64,000 nucleotides of DNA. Origin: Arenicola marina (Eukaryota; Annelida; Polychaeta; Arenicolidae). Positions 42,536 to 53,880 of the stretch are shown here, piece by piece (the first letter of the stretch is position 1; each line of letters begins with the position of its first letter). The notes under the pieces are model-generated. The model saw nothing but the letters and a program-made list of their open reading frames with translations, was not told the DNA's origin and did not search any database. The stretch is from contig OZ025248.1 of NCBI GenBank assembly GCA_964019135.1, forward strand, positions 73,228,119 through 73,292,118. The letters run 5' to 3'. The position numbers were made by a program, and so were the translations under genes.

Positions 42536-42745
42536 ATGGAGGGGTGGTGAACAGATAGGCATGCAGGTGCCAGAGAGGTGGGACGACCATGCAGGGGGTA
42601 GAGGGGTGGGAGGGTGTATATATATATGTAGCCGACAGAGGGGTGGGGGGACCAGGGGGTAGACGGGTGGGAGGGTGTATATATATATGTAGCGGACAGA
42701 GGGGTGGGAGATCGCGGGGGTGGGGGGGTGGGGGGGGGCTAGGGT
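42536..42745. repeat. G-rich tandem repeat with TATATATATGTAG, about 2.5 units
   Basis: GGGTGGGAGGGTGTATATAT then ATGTAGCCGACAGAGG occurs twice in full with a partial copy on each side. Confidence 0.85.
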
Positions 42746-43050
42746 CGCCGGTGTTCGGGGTGTGGTTGCAGGCAATAACAATTAGTCTTACTTACTCTTA
42801 CTGAGGCTTAGCTCCCAACCCCAACCCCCTTATCTACGCCCTCCCACCGTCTGTTTTTTTGAACGGCGGCCGGCATATATTATAGTCTGCGGCCCGTCTG
42901 GATGCAGACCGTAGCGTGCTTCCGCGGCCCCAACTTCGCTCGGTCTGCCTGTTATTCGCACTCACCGCCGTGAATCATGATCAGGCAATCAGACTGTCCA
43001 AAAGTATAATGTAAACTGGATATAGATCTAATTCACACATCTTAGCAGAC
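42746..43050. other. spacer upstream of the Tnp2-type gene
   Basis: Mixed sequence with no TATA box or terminal repeat recognised; the transposon's own 5' end was not found. Confidence 0.3.
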
Positions 43051-44022
43051 ATGGAGACCAATCGAACGGGTTCTGCTTATAAACGTTACTTGTCTGATTC
43101 CAATGAAAAAGTTCCATACTCTACGCTCTCCTCGCAACTAAAGAAAACACTGAAAGCCGCTCGACCTGTAAATGGTGCCGGTGTATGACAGCACATCAGG
43201 CTCACCTTTAATTATTTAAGCGGTACCCCTCCGGTGGCCCTACCGGTGGCCCTGCCGGTGGCTGTGAGCAGTGTGACAGTGACACTGTCTCTGACAGTTT
43301 TGGCTCTAACAGTGTTAGTGTCGAATATGACATGGACATAAGATGCCTAGCTGAAACTAGTGACACTGATATGGACCAGGTCATCGACAATATCAGTGAT
43401 GAAGCCACTGGTAGTGATACTGTGCAGCCAGAGCCACCAACAATGCGACAAAAGCTACGTGAATCATGTCCTGACGGCGATGCACATGCTTCCCGTACTA
43501 TGACAGTCTTGGGAGAATTTACAGAGGTAGGTTATCAATTAATATATATTAAGCATGAGACCCATGTGGGCAGGGATTGTGTAGATGCACTGAGCAATAG
43601 CTACAGTCGGCATGTTTAATATCTGCCACCTTGCGTTGGTAAATCATTTTTTATACACCATTTGCAGCCACGATTTACGCATTTATGTCCTCAAATAAAC
43701 CAGATCCTTGTGATTTTACATTACTTGAAGTGTATCATATTTGATAACAGTACAATGCGATAGTCCCGAGCATACAGTATAGCAGACGAAAGTGTTTATA
43801 ACTTGGTTTTTATGATGTTGTAAGGTGAATTAAGGTAATAATACTGCATTTTCAATGGTTAAAAGTAGTAGGCCCTTGGAAAAGTCAGGGGCAAAGGGGA
43901 CAGACCATTTTTTGTCCATACAAATTACGCATACTAGCTAACAGTCATTTTAGGTTCCAAAAGCAAAAGTTTGATGAAAGTCAGAAAGATAGTAAGCAGC
44001 GAGTTTGTAGATTCTATATGTA

Positions 44023-44902
44023 CCGTCAACTGCCTATTTGAAGCCGCGGCTTATATTAGGAAGTTGTAGGCTCCACTTTCCAGATTTAAGTCGCAAGTCA
44101 GGGTGCGGCTTTTATTAGAGCCTTTTGCCGATCAAGTGAGCGTGGCGAGACAACCGGGGGGGGGGGGGGGGGGGGAGAGGTGATACGAAAATTACCGGTG
44201 TTGCCAAAATAATTTGTTGCATCATGACGTCATACACGTCGGGAGATAATTCAACTTGAAAGCTGCGTAATTGTAAGATGCTCTTTTCCCAGGCATTGTG
44301 TTAATGTGGCAATCAAGATTGACAATGAGCTACTTACTGTGGTGTTATTTATTACTACTGCTACGCGACTCCGCCCAAACCTATTCTACACCAATGATCA
44401 GAGGCCAGGTTTCAGGTGGTGTAATGGCCTAATTTAGCCTGTATGTGCACAAAAGTGGCCTAAAACACCAACATTCCATTCCTCAGGTGGTGTAAATTGA
44501 TACGGCTGCCGCCTCGCACCAAATGCAATAAGTTAACTATGCCAGACAGAAACTACTTCATATTGGGTTGGTATGACAGTAATTCATAAACATGCAGTAA
44601 GGGCCAGGAGAGGCAGCCACTCTTGTGACACTTGATAAGAGCCGCGATCGCAGAGGGAGAGGTGAATGTTGTTAGTAGTCGCGACTGCTTGTATAAACAA
44701 TTAATTGGTTTGGTGGGGGCCAGGAGGGCTAAATGGTTTCTATACAGGGGGGGGGGGGGGGGGTCGAGTGGCCAAAGTCTGGGTGCGGCTTATAATATGT
44801 AGTTTTCTGCACATGGTTCTGGGTGCCTGCCAACCCGGTTTTGAGGCCAAAGTTGGGGTGCGGCTACTAATATGTATGCGGCTTCAAATAGGCAGTGTAC
44901 GG
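44023..44902. mobile_element. pogo/mariner-like MITE with TA target duplication
   Basis: Inverted ends share ACTGCCTATTTGAAGCCGC, flanked by TA (44021-44022 and 44903-44904). The interior repeats GGGTGCGGCTTATAATATG-type words and has two long G homopolymers (about 44156 and 44745). It lies in intron 1 of the Tnp2-type gene. No coding capacity. Confidence 0.75.
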
Positions 44903-45764
44903 TATATGACAAGCACAAGAAACGCATGTAATTAAAGTTACAGGACATAACCTAACACCCCTTCTAAAATGCCAGCAATACTATCGCCCACAAACATGAA
45001 ATAAAAAGACATGTTGTTAAGCCTTTTTTATCCAAATTAATGCATCTCATGTGGGAAAGTGCAGCTTTCATGTCTACCATGTCATAAACATTTGCATATA
45101 AAGACTGTTTTTTTTAACTTTTTAACATGTGATGACACATCTATATCTCATTGAGTTAATATTATTGACAATCTCAATCAAAGAATGTTTTTCAAAAATA
45201 ATGTAAGTGAAAAATTGCCATTTGAGGAGCTTTAAATATGTTGATTATAGGTAAGATCTAATTGTGATATGATTTATTTTCTCTACAGTAAATTCAGTTC
45301 TAATTTCAAGATCTATATTATTATAATCTGTTAAACTATTATTACAATCAATCTTTTAAACTACTAAATTTAGTTTATTATAATCTGTTTAAACCAAATA
45401 ATAGTCTGTTAAACTATTCTATTATAATTGATAAATCTGTTAAACCACTGTTACCTCTGTAATTATTAGAATGTTTTAACGTTAGGCTCCTTGTTATGAC
45501 TGCTTACTGCATGGTCTGAGTTGCATTGAACATAAATTACTTTGTATCCTTATGACTGATTTCAGAGCAATGGATGCGAAGAGGTTTCCCTTCAAGGAGA
45601 TTATAACCTTTTTGTACCACACATGCAGCATATGGATGACAGTGATTATAATGATGATGAAAATGAAGTGCATGTGGCTGACTTGAACCACTGCGAACTT
45701 GATAGGGTAAGTGAATTAAAGCTAACTATGTGTCATTTTCATGTAGGTTGGGGGTTTCCATGGT

Positions 45765-45960
45765 ATAGTGGTAGCACACTGTAGACTGCAGATCAATAGC
45801 TCCTGGGTGTGAACACCGGCCCGAGCAGCCATAACCTTGGGCATGTTTGACCCATTTGTCGTCCCGGAAGAGACCTTAAGTGGCCACATGTCAAGGTGTA
45901 CGTATTACTTTTCACCGGATATTAATTGTTGTATGGCTTTTGTTTGATACATTCCAGGAA
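45765..45960 (+). mobile_element. tRNA-headed SINE-like element
   Basis: The head TCCATGGTATAGTGGTAGCA is A-box-like, and GGGTGTGAACACC lies at B-box distance. The unrelated tail runs to about CATTCCAGG. It lies between exons 2 and 3 of the Tnp2-type gene and differs from the SINE at 351-607. Confidence 0.5.
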
Positions 45961-48107
45961 TCACATTCCAGGATATTCTAGAATTTGTAATCAAACTTCC
46001 AACATCCCATTCTCCTCTTTCGGACGATTTCTGTGGGTATATTGGACCCATCTCCCCCCCCCCCACCCAGACTAGTCTCCCGAGATTAATTATCAATCGC
46101 ATTATGTCACTTCTGGTAATGATGCAATCGGTTGAATATCATCAGTATAATTCAGGATTCTTTTTATTGAACAGGCAGTGCATGATGTCCCCGCTGATCG
46201 ACATGTTCAGGAAGCCTTTCCAGCGGCCGAAAAATTATTTGGCTACTCACCGGATGAGGCAAACCTGCCCATTTATGCTGGGGCATCAATAAACAAGGGT
46301 CAATTGTTGGCACTTGTTGTGGGCTACATCATCGACTCCGGCACTAGTGGTGTTGGATTGCAGAAGTTGTTAAACTTGCTCAATGTGATGGTTCCGGGAT
46401 GTGTTGCCAGAACCAGCTATTTTGTAGACAACGCATTCTTTCACTCGGCGGACAGAACACAGCGACATTTTTACTGCCCTACTTGTCAAAATTACCTTGG
46501 GAGGACAGTAGATGAGCCAACATGTGCCAGTTGCGGAACACATGTTGGTGAAAAAGAATGTCGATCAACTAATAGTTTCTTTCTGGTTATGCCACTGGCG
46601 GGGCAGTTGCGAGACCTTATAGAAGATGAGCACGTGCAAGAGACCATCTTAACACGACAGACACGGCAGGATGACGTCCTTGCCGATGTGACATCTGGGG
46701 ATTTGTACAAAAGTGATTTCACCGAGAATACGGACAATTTAACATTGACGTTTAATACTGATGGGGCATCCGTTTTCAAATCTTCAAACTACTCTATATG
46801 GCCCATAATGTGCACAGTGAATGAGCTTCCAATGAAAGAAAGGTCCCAGCATGTTATTTTGCATTCTCTGTGGTTCGGTCTCCAAACAAGCCTAATGTGG
46901 ACGCTTTTTTTGAGCCATTTATCTCAGAGCTACAAGAACTCTATACAACCGGTATAAATTGGACGGATAAAGGAGGTCACGTGCACGTGACCAAGGTTGC
47001 AGCTCTGGTGTGTATCTGTGATGCCGTTGCGCGTCCCATGGTTCAGAAATTTAAACAATTTAATGGTGTGCATGGCTGTGGTTTTTGCCTGCACAAAGGC
47101 GAGAGCGTGGCCAAGGGAAAGGGGTACACGAGAGTGTATCCTCTTGAGGAACCGCTTCCTGAACTACGGACACTTGACGCTACCATGGAACATGCGAGAA
47201 CTGCGGCACAGCGTGTCGGTGCTGTCGACGAAATGGGAGTCAAAGGTGCTAGTCCGCTGCTGCTTCTTCCAAAATTTGATCTCATCAAGGGTTTTATACC
47301 TGACTGTATGCATTCCGTCTGTCTAGGTGTCGCCAAGCAATTCATGTCGATCTGGGTTGAAGGCCCAAAAACGAGGGATTTTCACATCAATCAAGCTCAG
47401 CTGACTGAGATGGATGAAAGCCTGACGCAGATCGTCCCTCCGACTGATGTTACAAGACGTCCCAGAACGTTGAAAGAAAGACAGTATTGAAAACGCTTCT
47501 ATCGCCATTATATGTTACTCGTGTATTCAATTTGGAGCCTGCTCTTACCAGCAGTGAGTCGAAGGCAACTAGAACAGGTCACTTTGTGCCTTGCAAAGTT
47601 TGTTGCAGATATTCCGAATTTGTATGGAAGAGAATACGCGTCTATTTTGCCCGCTGAAACCTCTATTTGACCCAAATTGTCAACTGAAGGCACTAATTGA
47701 CCCCTGATACCCCAATTTGACCCCTCAGATCCAGATTTGACCTCTAAGATCCAGATTTGACCCCTGAAATCCAGATTTGTTCTTTGAGATCCACTAGTGT
47801 CCATACGGTGAGGCGGCTACAATAAGCAAATAATATACATACATGCATACATAACATACATAAGGCCTACTACTACGACGGCATTTCTCTATGGGACTTC
47901 CCATGTTGAAGCCGTTCATCGTGCTCGCTCTTATGCTTGGACAAATGTGTTGTCGCGTACTTCACATGTCCCTTCGTCAAATAGTACCAGGATTTGTCCT
48001 TTGGTTAAAGATGGTAACCTAGAGCCACAGTGCTTAATAAAATGACGCCCTGAAGCCGAATCATTGTTTTGATTTCAATTTTGATCAGAAAAACGAAAAA
48101 AAAAAAT

Positions 48108-48185
48108 GGCATGCGCCCAGGCGGGATCGAACGCGTGACCTTTCGATCCGAAGTCCAACGCTATACCCACTGAGCCAGCCAGACA
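48108..48185 (-). ncRNA. tRNA-Arg(TCG)-like sequence, probably a pseudogene or SINE head
   Basis: Minus strand: GTCTGGCTGGCTCAGTGGGT, then GTTGGACTTCGGA and CGTTCGATCCCGCC. The A and B boxes and an anticodon-loop-like CTTCGGA are present, but the acceptor arms do not pair. Repeated at about 54287-54364 and 61009-61086. Confidence 0.5.
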
Positions 48186-49354
48186 GCGTTAACGTTGGCG
48201 TGTCGCATGTGATTCATGTCCAAAGGCCGGGTCGCGCAGTTTCGGGCGTTGACAATATTCGTAAAAGTATAGCTTTCAAAATGTAGTTTTCCCCACAATA
48301 TCCTGATATCGGCCTTCCATAAGGTCTACCGCATCACCCTACGCTTCCGCCTCAATCTTTATATCGACTCAAACCCCAACGAAACATGTTCACGACGATG
48401 CTTCGACGTGTGGTGGCAAGTGTTAATGCTTCAACCCCAGCTCTAAACGAACCCGTCATTAGGTAATTAGGCAATGAAAACGGAACTATCTGAGGCTATA
48501 TAGCATTACTCCGCGGTAATTAGGTACTATGGAAGGCCATATGCACCATTGCATATCAAAAATTCAAAATCACCAGCCTCTCACTTTTAGTACTTACCAA
48601 AAATCGTCAAAAATCAGGAAAGCAAGTTAGAACCGCGATTGTTACGGTACTTAGTAGGGCTGAACTATACATAAACATACCTGTGCTCACAAATGACCTA
48701 TTGCCCTTACCCAGGGAACCATGGCGCCGCACAAAGGAGACCCCCCCCCCGTTGCTCGGTCGCCAATGATGAGAGAATGGGGAAATGGACTCATGGCACT
48801 TTCGATTCCCTCAGTGTTGCCCCTTGTAGGTGCGATTGTAGGCTAAAATGCCCGTTTGTATGAGTTATTTCAAGCTACATTGACCGCTGCAATGAATTCT
48901 CCTGATCGTCTGTAAAAAAATCACTTCTGTCAGTAAGCCTCAGCCTCCGGCTGATTATGGTCTTGTTATATTGCTGAGGGACCGCAAACGACTGAAAAGA
49001 AGCAATGTGGACGTTTTGTGATATGACAGCAAAGTCAAAATTCGTAAGATCCCATTTCTGTCTTGCCTTTTCGTGGTTGGCCCAGGAAATCGATTAGTGA
49101 GTGAGCGTACCGCGGGAGTCTAACATGGACACCCCTCACCCACACTCTCGCTAGCCCGTGTTGTGCATTTCTAATTCTGCAGAGTTGTTCATTTCGCTCG
49201 TTGGTGACAGGGACGAGATGTTCAAACGTAGGCCGGGTAGCGATGCTTGTTGACTTGCCTGTTCGAGATGGGATATTCATTGCTATGGCATGCCGTATCA
49301 TCTTGAACTATTTATTTGCACACATAAATAACATTACGTCAATTCTACATGCAT
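48186..49354. other. macrosatellite interior before the minisatellite
   Basis: It includes the dispersed repeat also at 20715-20893 (here about 48830-48985, inverted) and a C homopolymer near 48748. A minus-strand frame at 49035-49301 is kept in all three units, but they are too similar for this to indicate selection. Confidence 0.5.
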
Positions 49355-50542
49355 TTACATGAGGTCCGACGAAACCACCCGTAATGTATCCGCGGAACTC
49401 TTCTTCCGGCTGGTGTCTTGTGTCAGCGGAACTCTTCTTCTTTCTGCTTGTGTCCGCGGAACTCGTCCTCTTCCTACTGGTGTTTTGTGTCCGCGGAACT
49501 CTTCTTCTTCCGGTTGGCGTCTTGTGTCCGCGGAACTCTTCTTCTTCCGGCTGGCGTCTTGTGTCCGCGGAACTTTTCTTCTTCCGGCTGGTGTCGACGG
49601 ACCCCTGTGAACTCTTCTTCTTCCGGTTGGCGTCTTGTGTCCGCGGAACTCTTCTTCTTCCCGCCGGCGGCTTGAATCCGGGGAACTCTTCTTCTTCCGG
49701 CTGGTGTCTTGTGTCAGCGGAACTCTTCTTCTTTCTGCTTGTGTCCGCGGAACTCTTCTTCTTCCGGTTGGCGTCTTGTGTCCGCGGAACTCTTCTTCTT
49801 CCTGCTTGTGTCCGCGGAACTCTTCTTCTTCCGGCTGGCGTCTTGTATCGAAGAAACTTTTCTTCTTCCGGCTGGTGTCGACGGACCCCTGTGAACTCTT
49901 CTTCTTCCGGTTGGCGTCTTGTGTCCGCGGAACTCTTCTTCCGGCCGGTGTCTTGTGCCCGCGGAACTCTTCTTCTTCCCGCCGGCGGCTTGAATCCGGG
50001 GAACTCTTCTTCTTCCGGCTGGTGTCTTGTGTCCGCGGAACTCTTCTTCTTCTGGCAGGCGTCTTGTGTCCGCGGAACTCTTCTTCTTCCGGCTGGTGTC
50101 TTGTGCCCGCGGAACTCTTCTTCTTCCGGCTGGTTTCTTGTGTCCGCGGAATTCTTAATCTTCCCGCCGGCGGCTTGAATCCGGGGAACTCTTCTTCTTC
50201 CGGCTGGTGTCTTGTGTCCGCGGAACTCTTCTTCTTCCGGCAGGCGTCTTGTGTCCGCGGAACTCTTCTCCTTCCGGCTGGTGTCTTGTGCCCGCGGAAC
50301 TCTTCTTCTTCCGGCTGGCGTCTTGTGTCCACGGAACTCTTCTTCTTCCCGTCGGCGGCTTGAATCCGGGGAACTCTTCTTCTACCGGCTGGTGTCGTCA
50401 CTTCCCGGGAACTTTTCATCCGGCTGCTGTCGTCGGTCTCCGGGAAACGCTTCTTATACCGGCTGGCAGCTGGCGGCGTCGGCCCCGTTTGATTGATCTT
50501 TCGGGTTACAACGTGTTTCGCTTGGTCTGAATGAACAGGCAC
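49355..50542 (-). CDS. repetitive charged open frame across the 37-bp minisatellite (doubtful gene)
   Basis: 395 codons starting MPVHSDQAKHVVTRK, a unique N-terminus, then a roughly 37-residue repeat that cycles TPAGRRRVPRTQD, SRKKKSSADTR and QPEEEEFRGHK. These are the three frames of one 37-bp unit, so the protein repeat is a by-product of 37 = 1 mod 3 in a stop-free unit. The N-terminus and frame recur in unit 2 (56223-57221, 332 codons). Plus-strand frames are open too, so coding status is unproven. No signal peptide, splice site or known domain was seen. Confidence 0.25.
   Translation of the reverse strand: MPVHSDQAKHVVTRKINQTGPTPPAASRYKKRFPETDDSSRMKSSREVTTPAGRRRVPRIQAADGKKKSSVDTRRQPEEEEFRGHKTPAGRRRVPRTQDACRKKKSSADTRHQPEEEEFPGFKPPAGRLRIPRTQETSRKKKSSAGTRHQPEEEEFRGHKTPARRRRVPRTQDTSRKKKSSPDSSRRREEEEFRGHKTPAGRRVPRTQDANRKKKSSQGSVDTSRKKKSFFDTRRQPEEEEFRGHKQEEEEFRGHKTPTGRRRVPRTQAERRRVPLTQDTSRKKKSSPDSSRRREEEEFRGHKTPTGRRRVHRGPSTPAGRRKVPRTQDASRKKKSSADTRRQPEEEEFRGHKTPVGRGRVPRTQAERRRVPLTQDTSRKKSSADTLRVVSSDLM
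49384..50490. repeat. 37-bp minisatellite, unit 1 array
   Basis: The consensus is CGGCTGGCGTCTTGTGTCCG, CGGAACTCTTCTTCTTC. Variants include a short TTTCTGCTTGTGTCCGCGG form, a CCGCCGGCGGCTTGAATCCG form and a GTCGACGGACCCCTGTGAAC form, which recur in order as larger blocks. Homologous arrays occupy about 55552-57170 and from 62287 past the window end. Confidence 0.95.
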
Positions 50543-50599
50543 CTAGTTGGTGAACGCTGGTAAATGGTCAGTGAGACCAATGATGGGTTGAGGATATGA

Positions 50600-50690
50600 C
50601 CCTAGACAAGGGTAGGATTTGAACCCGCAACCTACTGGTTTAAAGTCGAGTGCGTTACCTCTCGACCACGGCGGCTTCTGCTGGAGAGTG
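50600..50690 (-). ncRNA. tRNA-like sequence (GTGGTCGAGAGG type)
   Basis: Minus strand: GCCGTGGTCGAGAGGTAACG, CTCGACTTTAAACC, then GCGGGTTCAAATCC. Clear A and B boxes, but the loop would give a UUA anticodon (complement of a stop) and the arms pair poorly. Repeated at about 57279-57369. Confidence 0.5.
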
Positions 50691-50894
50691 CGGTGGATGG
50701 AATATATATGGTCTCACCCAGTCCCGCTATCTGACACATAACGTAGAGAGAAAAAATCATTGCAGAGAACTTATATGTGATAACTGTATTTATAATGCAT
50801 GTCCAGTGATGCTCGTAGGAAATAAAATAGTGTGGCCAACAGACCATTGTATCTGAAACTGATGCCTAACTTTCACGTCACTAACGTACCCGCC

Positions 50895-50962
50895 TTGGTC
50901 GAGGGGTTGAGTGCTCGACTGCAGATCAACCTGCGGCTGGTTCAAAGCCACCTATCGCCGTT
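50895..50962 (+). ncRNA. tRNA-like sequence (TGGTCGAGGGG type)
   Basis: GCCTTGGTCGAGGGGTTGAG, GCTCGACTGCAGATC, then GGCTGGTTCAAAGCC. In unit 2 (about 57574) 14 bp are deleted, which removes the B-box part. Confidence 0.45.
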
Positions 50963-51640
50963 TTTTTTATTTTTGTGCCAGGGGTAGCACCTGATAATGC
51001 AATTGATTATTTCATTTCTACAAATGTTAATCCTTTTAGTTTTGCATTTGTGTATTATTATAACAACAACATTATTGCTATCATTGTAAGATACTGTATT
51101 GTTTGTTTGTAATGTACTCGTTGCTATACTTCCGGTGTATATGTGAAGTCTGTTATAATGTGTTATGATTATTATTACTAAATATAGTATACTACTCAGT
51201 TCGGTTTGTAAATTTGTTTGTTTGTCCGCTTTGTTGTCAGAGCGATACAGGTCGTAATTCGACAGCTACGGTCATCGGTCTTGACCAAAAGGTAGACTGG
51301 TGAAATGGCTCGGCTAAGTTCGTTATTGGCATATGTAGGTCAAAGGTCAAGGTCACAGCGATTTTTTAAAAAAAAGTTAAGAACGCATATATCTCCGTTA
51401 ATCTTAGAGATAGAGATCTCGGGTAAGTTTCAAAATGTGCTGCCCATCAAGAGGCATCTTTCGTATATTGTTTACTTTTTGACGCGTCATACTCATTTTC
51501 GAGCAAAATGAGATAATAGGTTTTTCGGAAAACACACTAAATCACCTCTGTCAGTTGTGTGGCTTTTAAACACATTTAAAACCAAGTTATCGCTATACGG
51601 TTCTGACATGGCATAGAAATATGAATAAGAATAACCTCTA
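50963..51640. other. macrosatellite interior, AT-rich
   Basis: AT-rich sequence with no gene. At about 51180 unit 1 reads TACTAAATATAGTATAC where unit 2 has a 27-bp hairpin. Confidence 0.4.
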
Positions 51641-53050
51641 TAGAATCCAGTGCGTCACGTGACGCCACGATGACGTCACTTTCGGTACATACAAAACATT
51701 TTCAAAAATCGAAAAAAAATGCAAAAAATGCTAGACCAGCGTCATATTGTGGGGAAAGTGATCTCCTGTAGAGCTGGATAGTAAAAACAATACGTTCCAA
51801 TGTTACTTCCGGTTCCAGAACGGCGGGAAATTGTCTTTGGGACTTCCCATGTTAAAGCCCTCCAACTCTCAAGCTGGGAAAATATGTTTTGTCGCATATT
51901 TCACAAGTGCCTTCGTCAAACACTACCAGGATTTTTCCGTTGATTCAATATGGTATCTAGTAGAAACAATGGATGCCATATGGTATTTGAATAAGAAATG
52001 ACGTCAGAGGAATTTTTTGAAATTTGGCCAATGGTAAAAGATGGGGATTTTTAGCGCTGGCAAGGACTCCCACGGGCGACCTATGCCAGTTATCGTTCAA
52101 TGCTTGCAGTTGTGGATGGACCGGACTGAGATGAGCCACCAACGGTAAACATGGTGACATAACATACTAGCTGTTCGGTATAGAGTCGAAAACGTTTAAC
52201 ATGGAACCCTATGGGGAAAATATAATTTCATTCAATTTGACATACTTTCGTTTGAGCGATCTCACGTTGCTTTACCATGGTGAGAGATGTGGACGAGTAC
52301 AAGAGTCCCAGGGTAGGCTGACGGCAAACGCGTGTCTCAGTTTCGTTTCCATGGCAACCGGACATTTTCCCAATGATAAAGTATACAAATTCCCTCTAAT
52401 TTAGAAAATTCGTCAAAAATCTGAAAAAATAGCTAGACCTTGGATCGTTGCGTATAATGGTAGGGAAGATATGTCTCCAGATTGCTATTGGCAGTAAAGC
52501 ATTATTATCCTTTACATATTAGCTGCAGAGTTCTTTCTTCGTCTGCTCGTTTTTCATTTATCCGCAATGATGAAAAATAGCAATTTTCGGTAATTAGGTG
52601 AAGCTATATTTGAAGGACTAACAGTCCTACCGCCGTTCTAATCAACGTTTTGCATTGAGGGCACACATGTTTGTGTCTAGATATTTGCACGTTGCCGTGC
52701 GTCAGGCCATGACGTCACCATGACGTGATGACGTCATAATTTTATAACCTCTATTGCTCAACTATTATACCTCGTAGCGACTACCGGTTGATTTGACGCT
52801 GTACCTTATATCAAGGGACAACTGCTGCAATGCGTAACTTTTTTGCGGTACCGAAACGTGTGCGTCAAAAATGACGTCATAGCTAACGTGCTCCTAAGAA
52901 ATGTTGGATTTGCTTTATTTTCAGCCACTTTGGCAATAGCTGTCATAACCCGAGTTTGATAAGTAGGTATATTAAAGACATAGAAGCCATCTTGAGCATT
53001 TTTGCGAACGTCAAATGACGTCATGTCTCGTCACGATGACGTATTATTAG
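51641..53050. promoter_or_regulatory. cluster of TGACGTCA (CRE-like) palindromes
   Basis: TGACGTCA or one-mismatch forms occur near 51671, 52000, 52712, 52731, 52873, 53016 and 53034, more than expected by chance for an 8-bp word. They sit in non-coding satellite sequence, so a regulatory role is unproven. The second and third units repeat them. Confidence 0.35.
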
Positions 53051-53289
53051 ATAAAAATAAAATTCGTAGCGCCATTCATAATGAGTCGAGCAATCGCTCT
53101 TGAGAACAATAGTTCATGTTCACTTAAACTCTAATATGGCATTAAATTGGCGGCCGGAAGATGCGTCACATGACGTGATCGTCACGTCACAGGCACAATC
53201 GACGGTTTTACCTGTAATTCCGTTAATATCTGTTAATTGCACATTGCACATTGCTCAAAATAAAGCCTGCGGTGCGCACGTTGTCGGAT

Positions 53290-53880
53290 GAATGCGCTAT
53301 TTGGCTTAAATGTCCCGTTATACGCTCTGTTTAGCTCGAATTGTCCGCCGTATAGGCGCTGTGTATCCAAAATTGCCCCTATATGCGCTGTTCAGCTCAA
53401 ATGGCCTGGTATATTCGCTATTTAGCATAAATTGCGCGTTATATGCGCTTTATAACTGACAATTACCGCTACATGCGCAATTGAGCCCAAATTGCCCGTT
53501 ATACGCACAATTTAGCCCAAATTGCCCGTTATACGCGCTGTTTAACCCAAATTGCCCCTTAGATGCCCAGTGTACCTCAAATTTCCTGTTATACTTGCTA
53601 TTTAGCCCAAATTGCCAGCCGAAAGCTCTATTTTGCAAACAAAAGCTCCATTTTGCCAACAGAAAGCTCTATTTTGTCCACAGAAAGCTCTATTGGGCAT
53701 AAGTTGTTCTCCCAAGCCGCCAGCTATGCTGAATTGCCATCTGAAGGCTATATTTGGCCCGCCGAAAGCTCTATTTACCTCAAATTATGCCTTAAAAGCT
53801 CTATTTGGGCCAAATTGTATGTGTAATGGCCTACTTAGCCAAATTTACTCACTAAAACTCTATTTTGCCCGCTGAAACCT
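53290..53880. repeat. degenerate ~36-bp repeat closing the macrosatellite unit
   Basis: Words CCCAAATTGCCCGTTATACG, CGCTGTTTAGC and GAAAGCTCTATTTTGCC recur about 16 times with growing divergence. Recurs at about 59973-60560. Confidence 0.8.

Larger units (their letters stand above)
43051..47642 (+). pseudogene. Tnp2-type (EnSpm/CACTA-like) transposase gene, three exons, decayed
   Basis: Exon 1 (43051-43526) starts METNRTGSAYKRYL, breaks frame near 43190, then continues CEQCDSDTVSDS to a GTAGGT donor. Exon 2 is 45566-45706 (GATTTCAG acceptor, GTAAGT donor) and exon 3 starts at 46175 (ATTGAACAG); all junctions are phase 0. Exon 3 has cysteine pairs (CPTCQNYLG, CASCGTH), FNTDGASVFKSSNYSIWPI, VNELPMKERS, then after a frameshift near 46890 KPNVDAFFEPFISEL, CDAVARPMVQ, FNGVHGCGFCLH, GVKGASPLLLLP and IPDCMHSVCLGVAKQF. 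This order is the pfam Tnp2-like transposase core as I recall it. TGA at 47488 replaces the W of LKERQYW; the frame continues to LYGREYAS, where the macrosatellite begins. Dead as assembled; 3' end lost. Confidence 0.8.
47643..53860. repeat. macrosatellite unit 1 (6.2 kb)
   Basis: The unit begins TCTATTTTGCCCGCTGAAAC and ends where the same sequence recurs. It contains, in order, short ATCCAGATTTGACC repeats, a tRNA-like segment, a dispersed repeat, the 37-bp minisatellite, two more tRNA-like segments, a TGACGTCA cluster and a degenerate ~36-bp repeat. It is highly similar to the next units over its whole length. Length differences come from the minisatellite and small deletions. No gene was recognised. 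Confidence 0.95.

Noticed and set aside
48108..48185. Functional tRNA genes in the macrosatellite
   Set aside because: A and B boxes are present but the acceptor stems do not pair and an anticodon-stem mismatch exists. Better seen as tRNA pseudogenes or SINE heads.
49035..49301. 88-codon minus-strand frame conserved in all three macrosatellite units
   Set aside because: The units are nearly identical throughout, so conservation carries no information; no motif seen.
49384..50490. Plus-strand leucine- and serine-rich frames (CPRNSSSSG, AELFFFRL) as membrane proteins
   Set aside because: They are shadow frames of the 37-bp minisatellite with no unique start or splice context.
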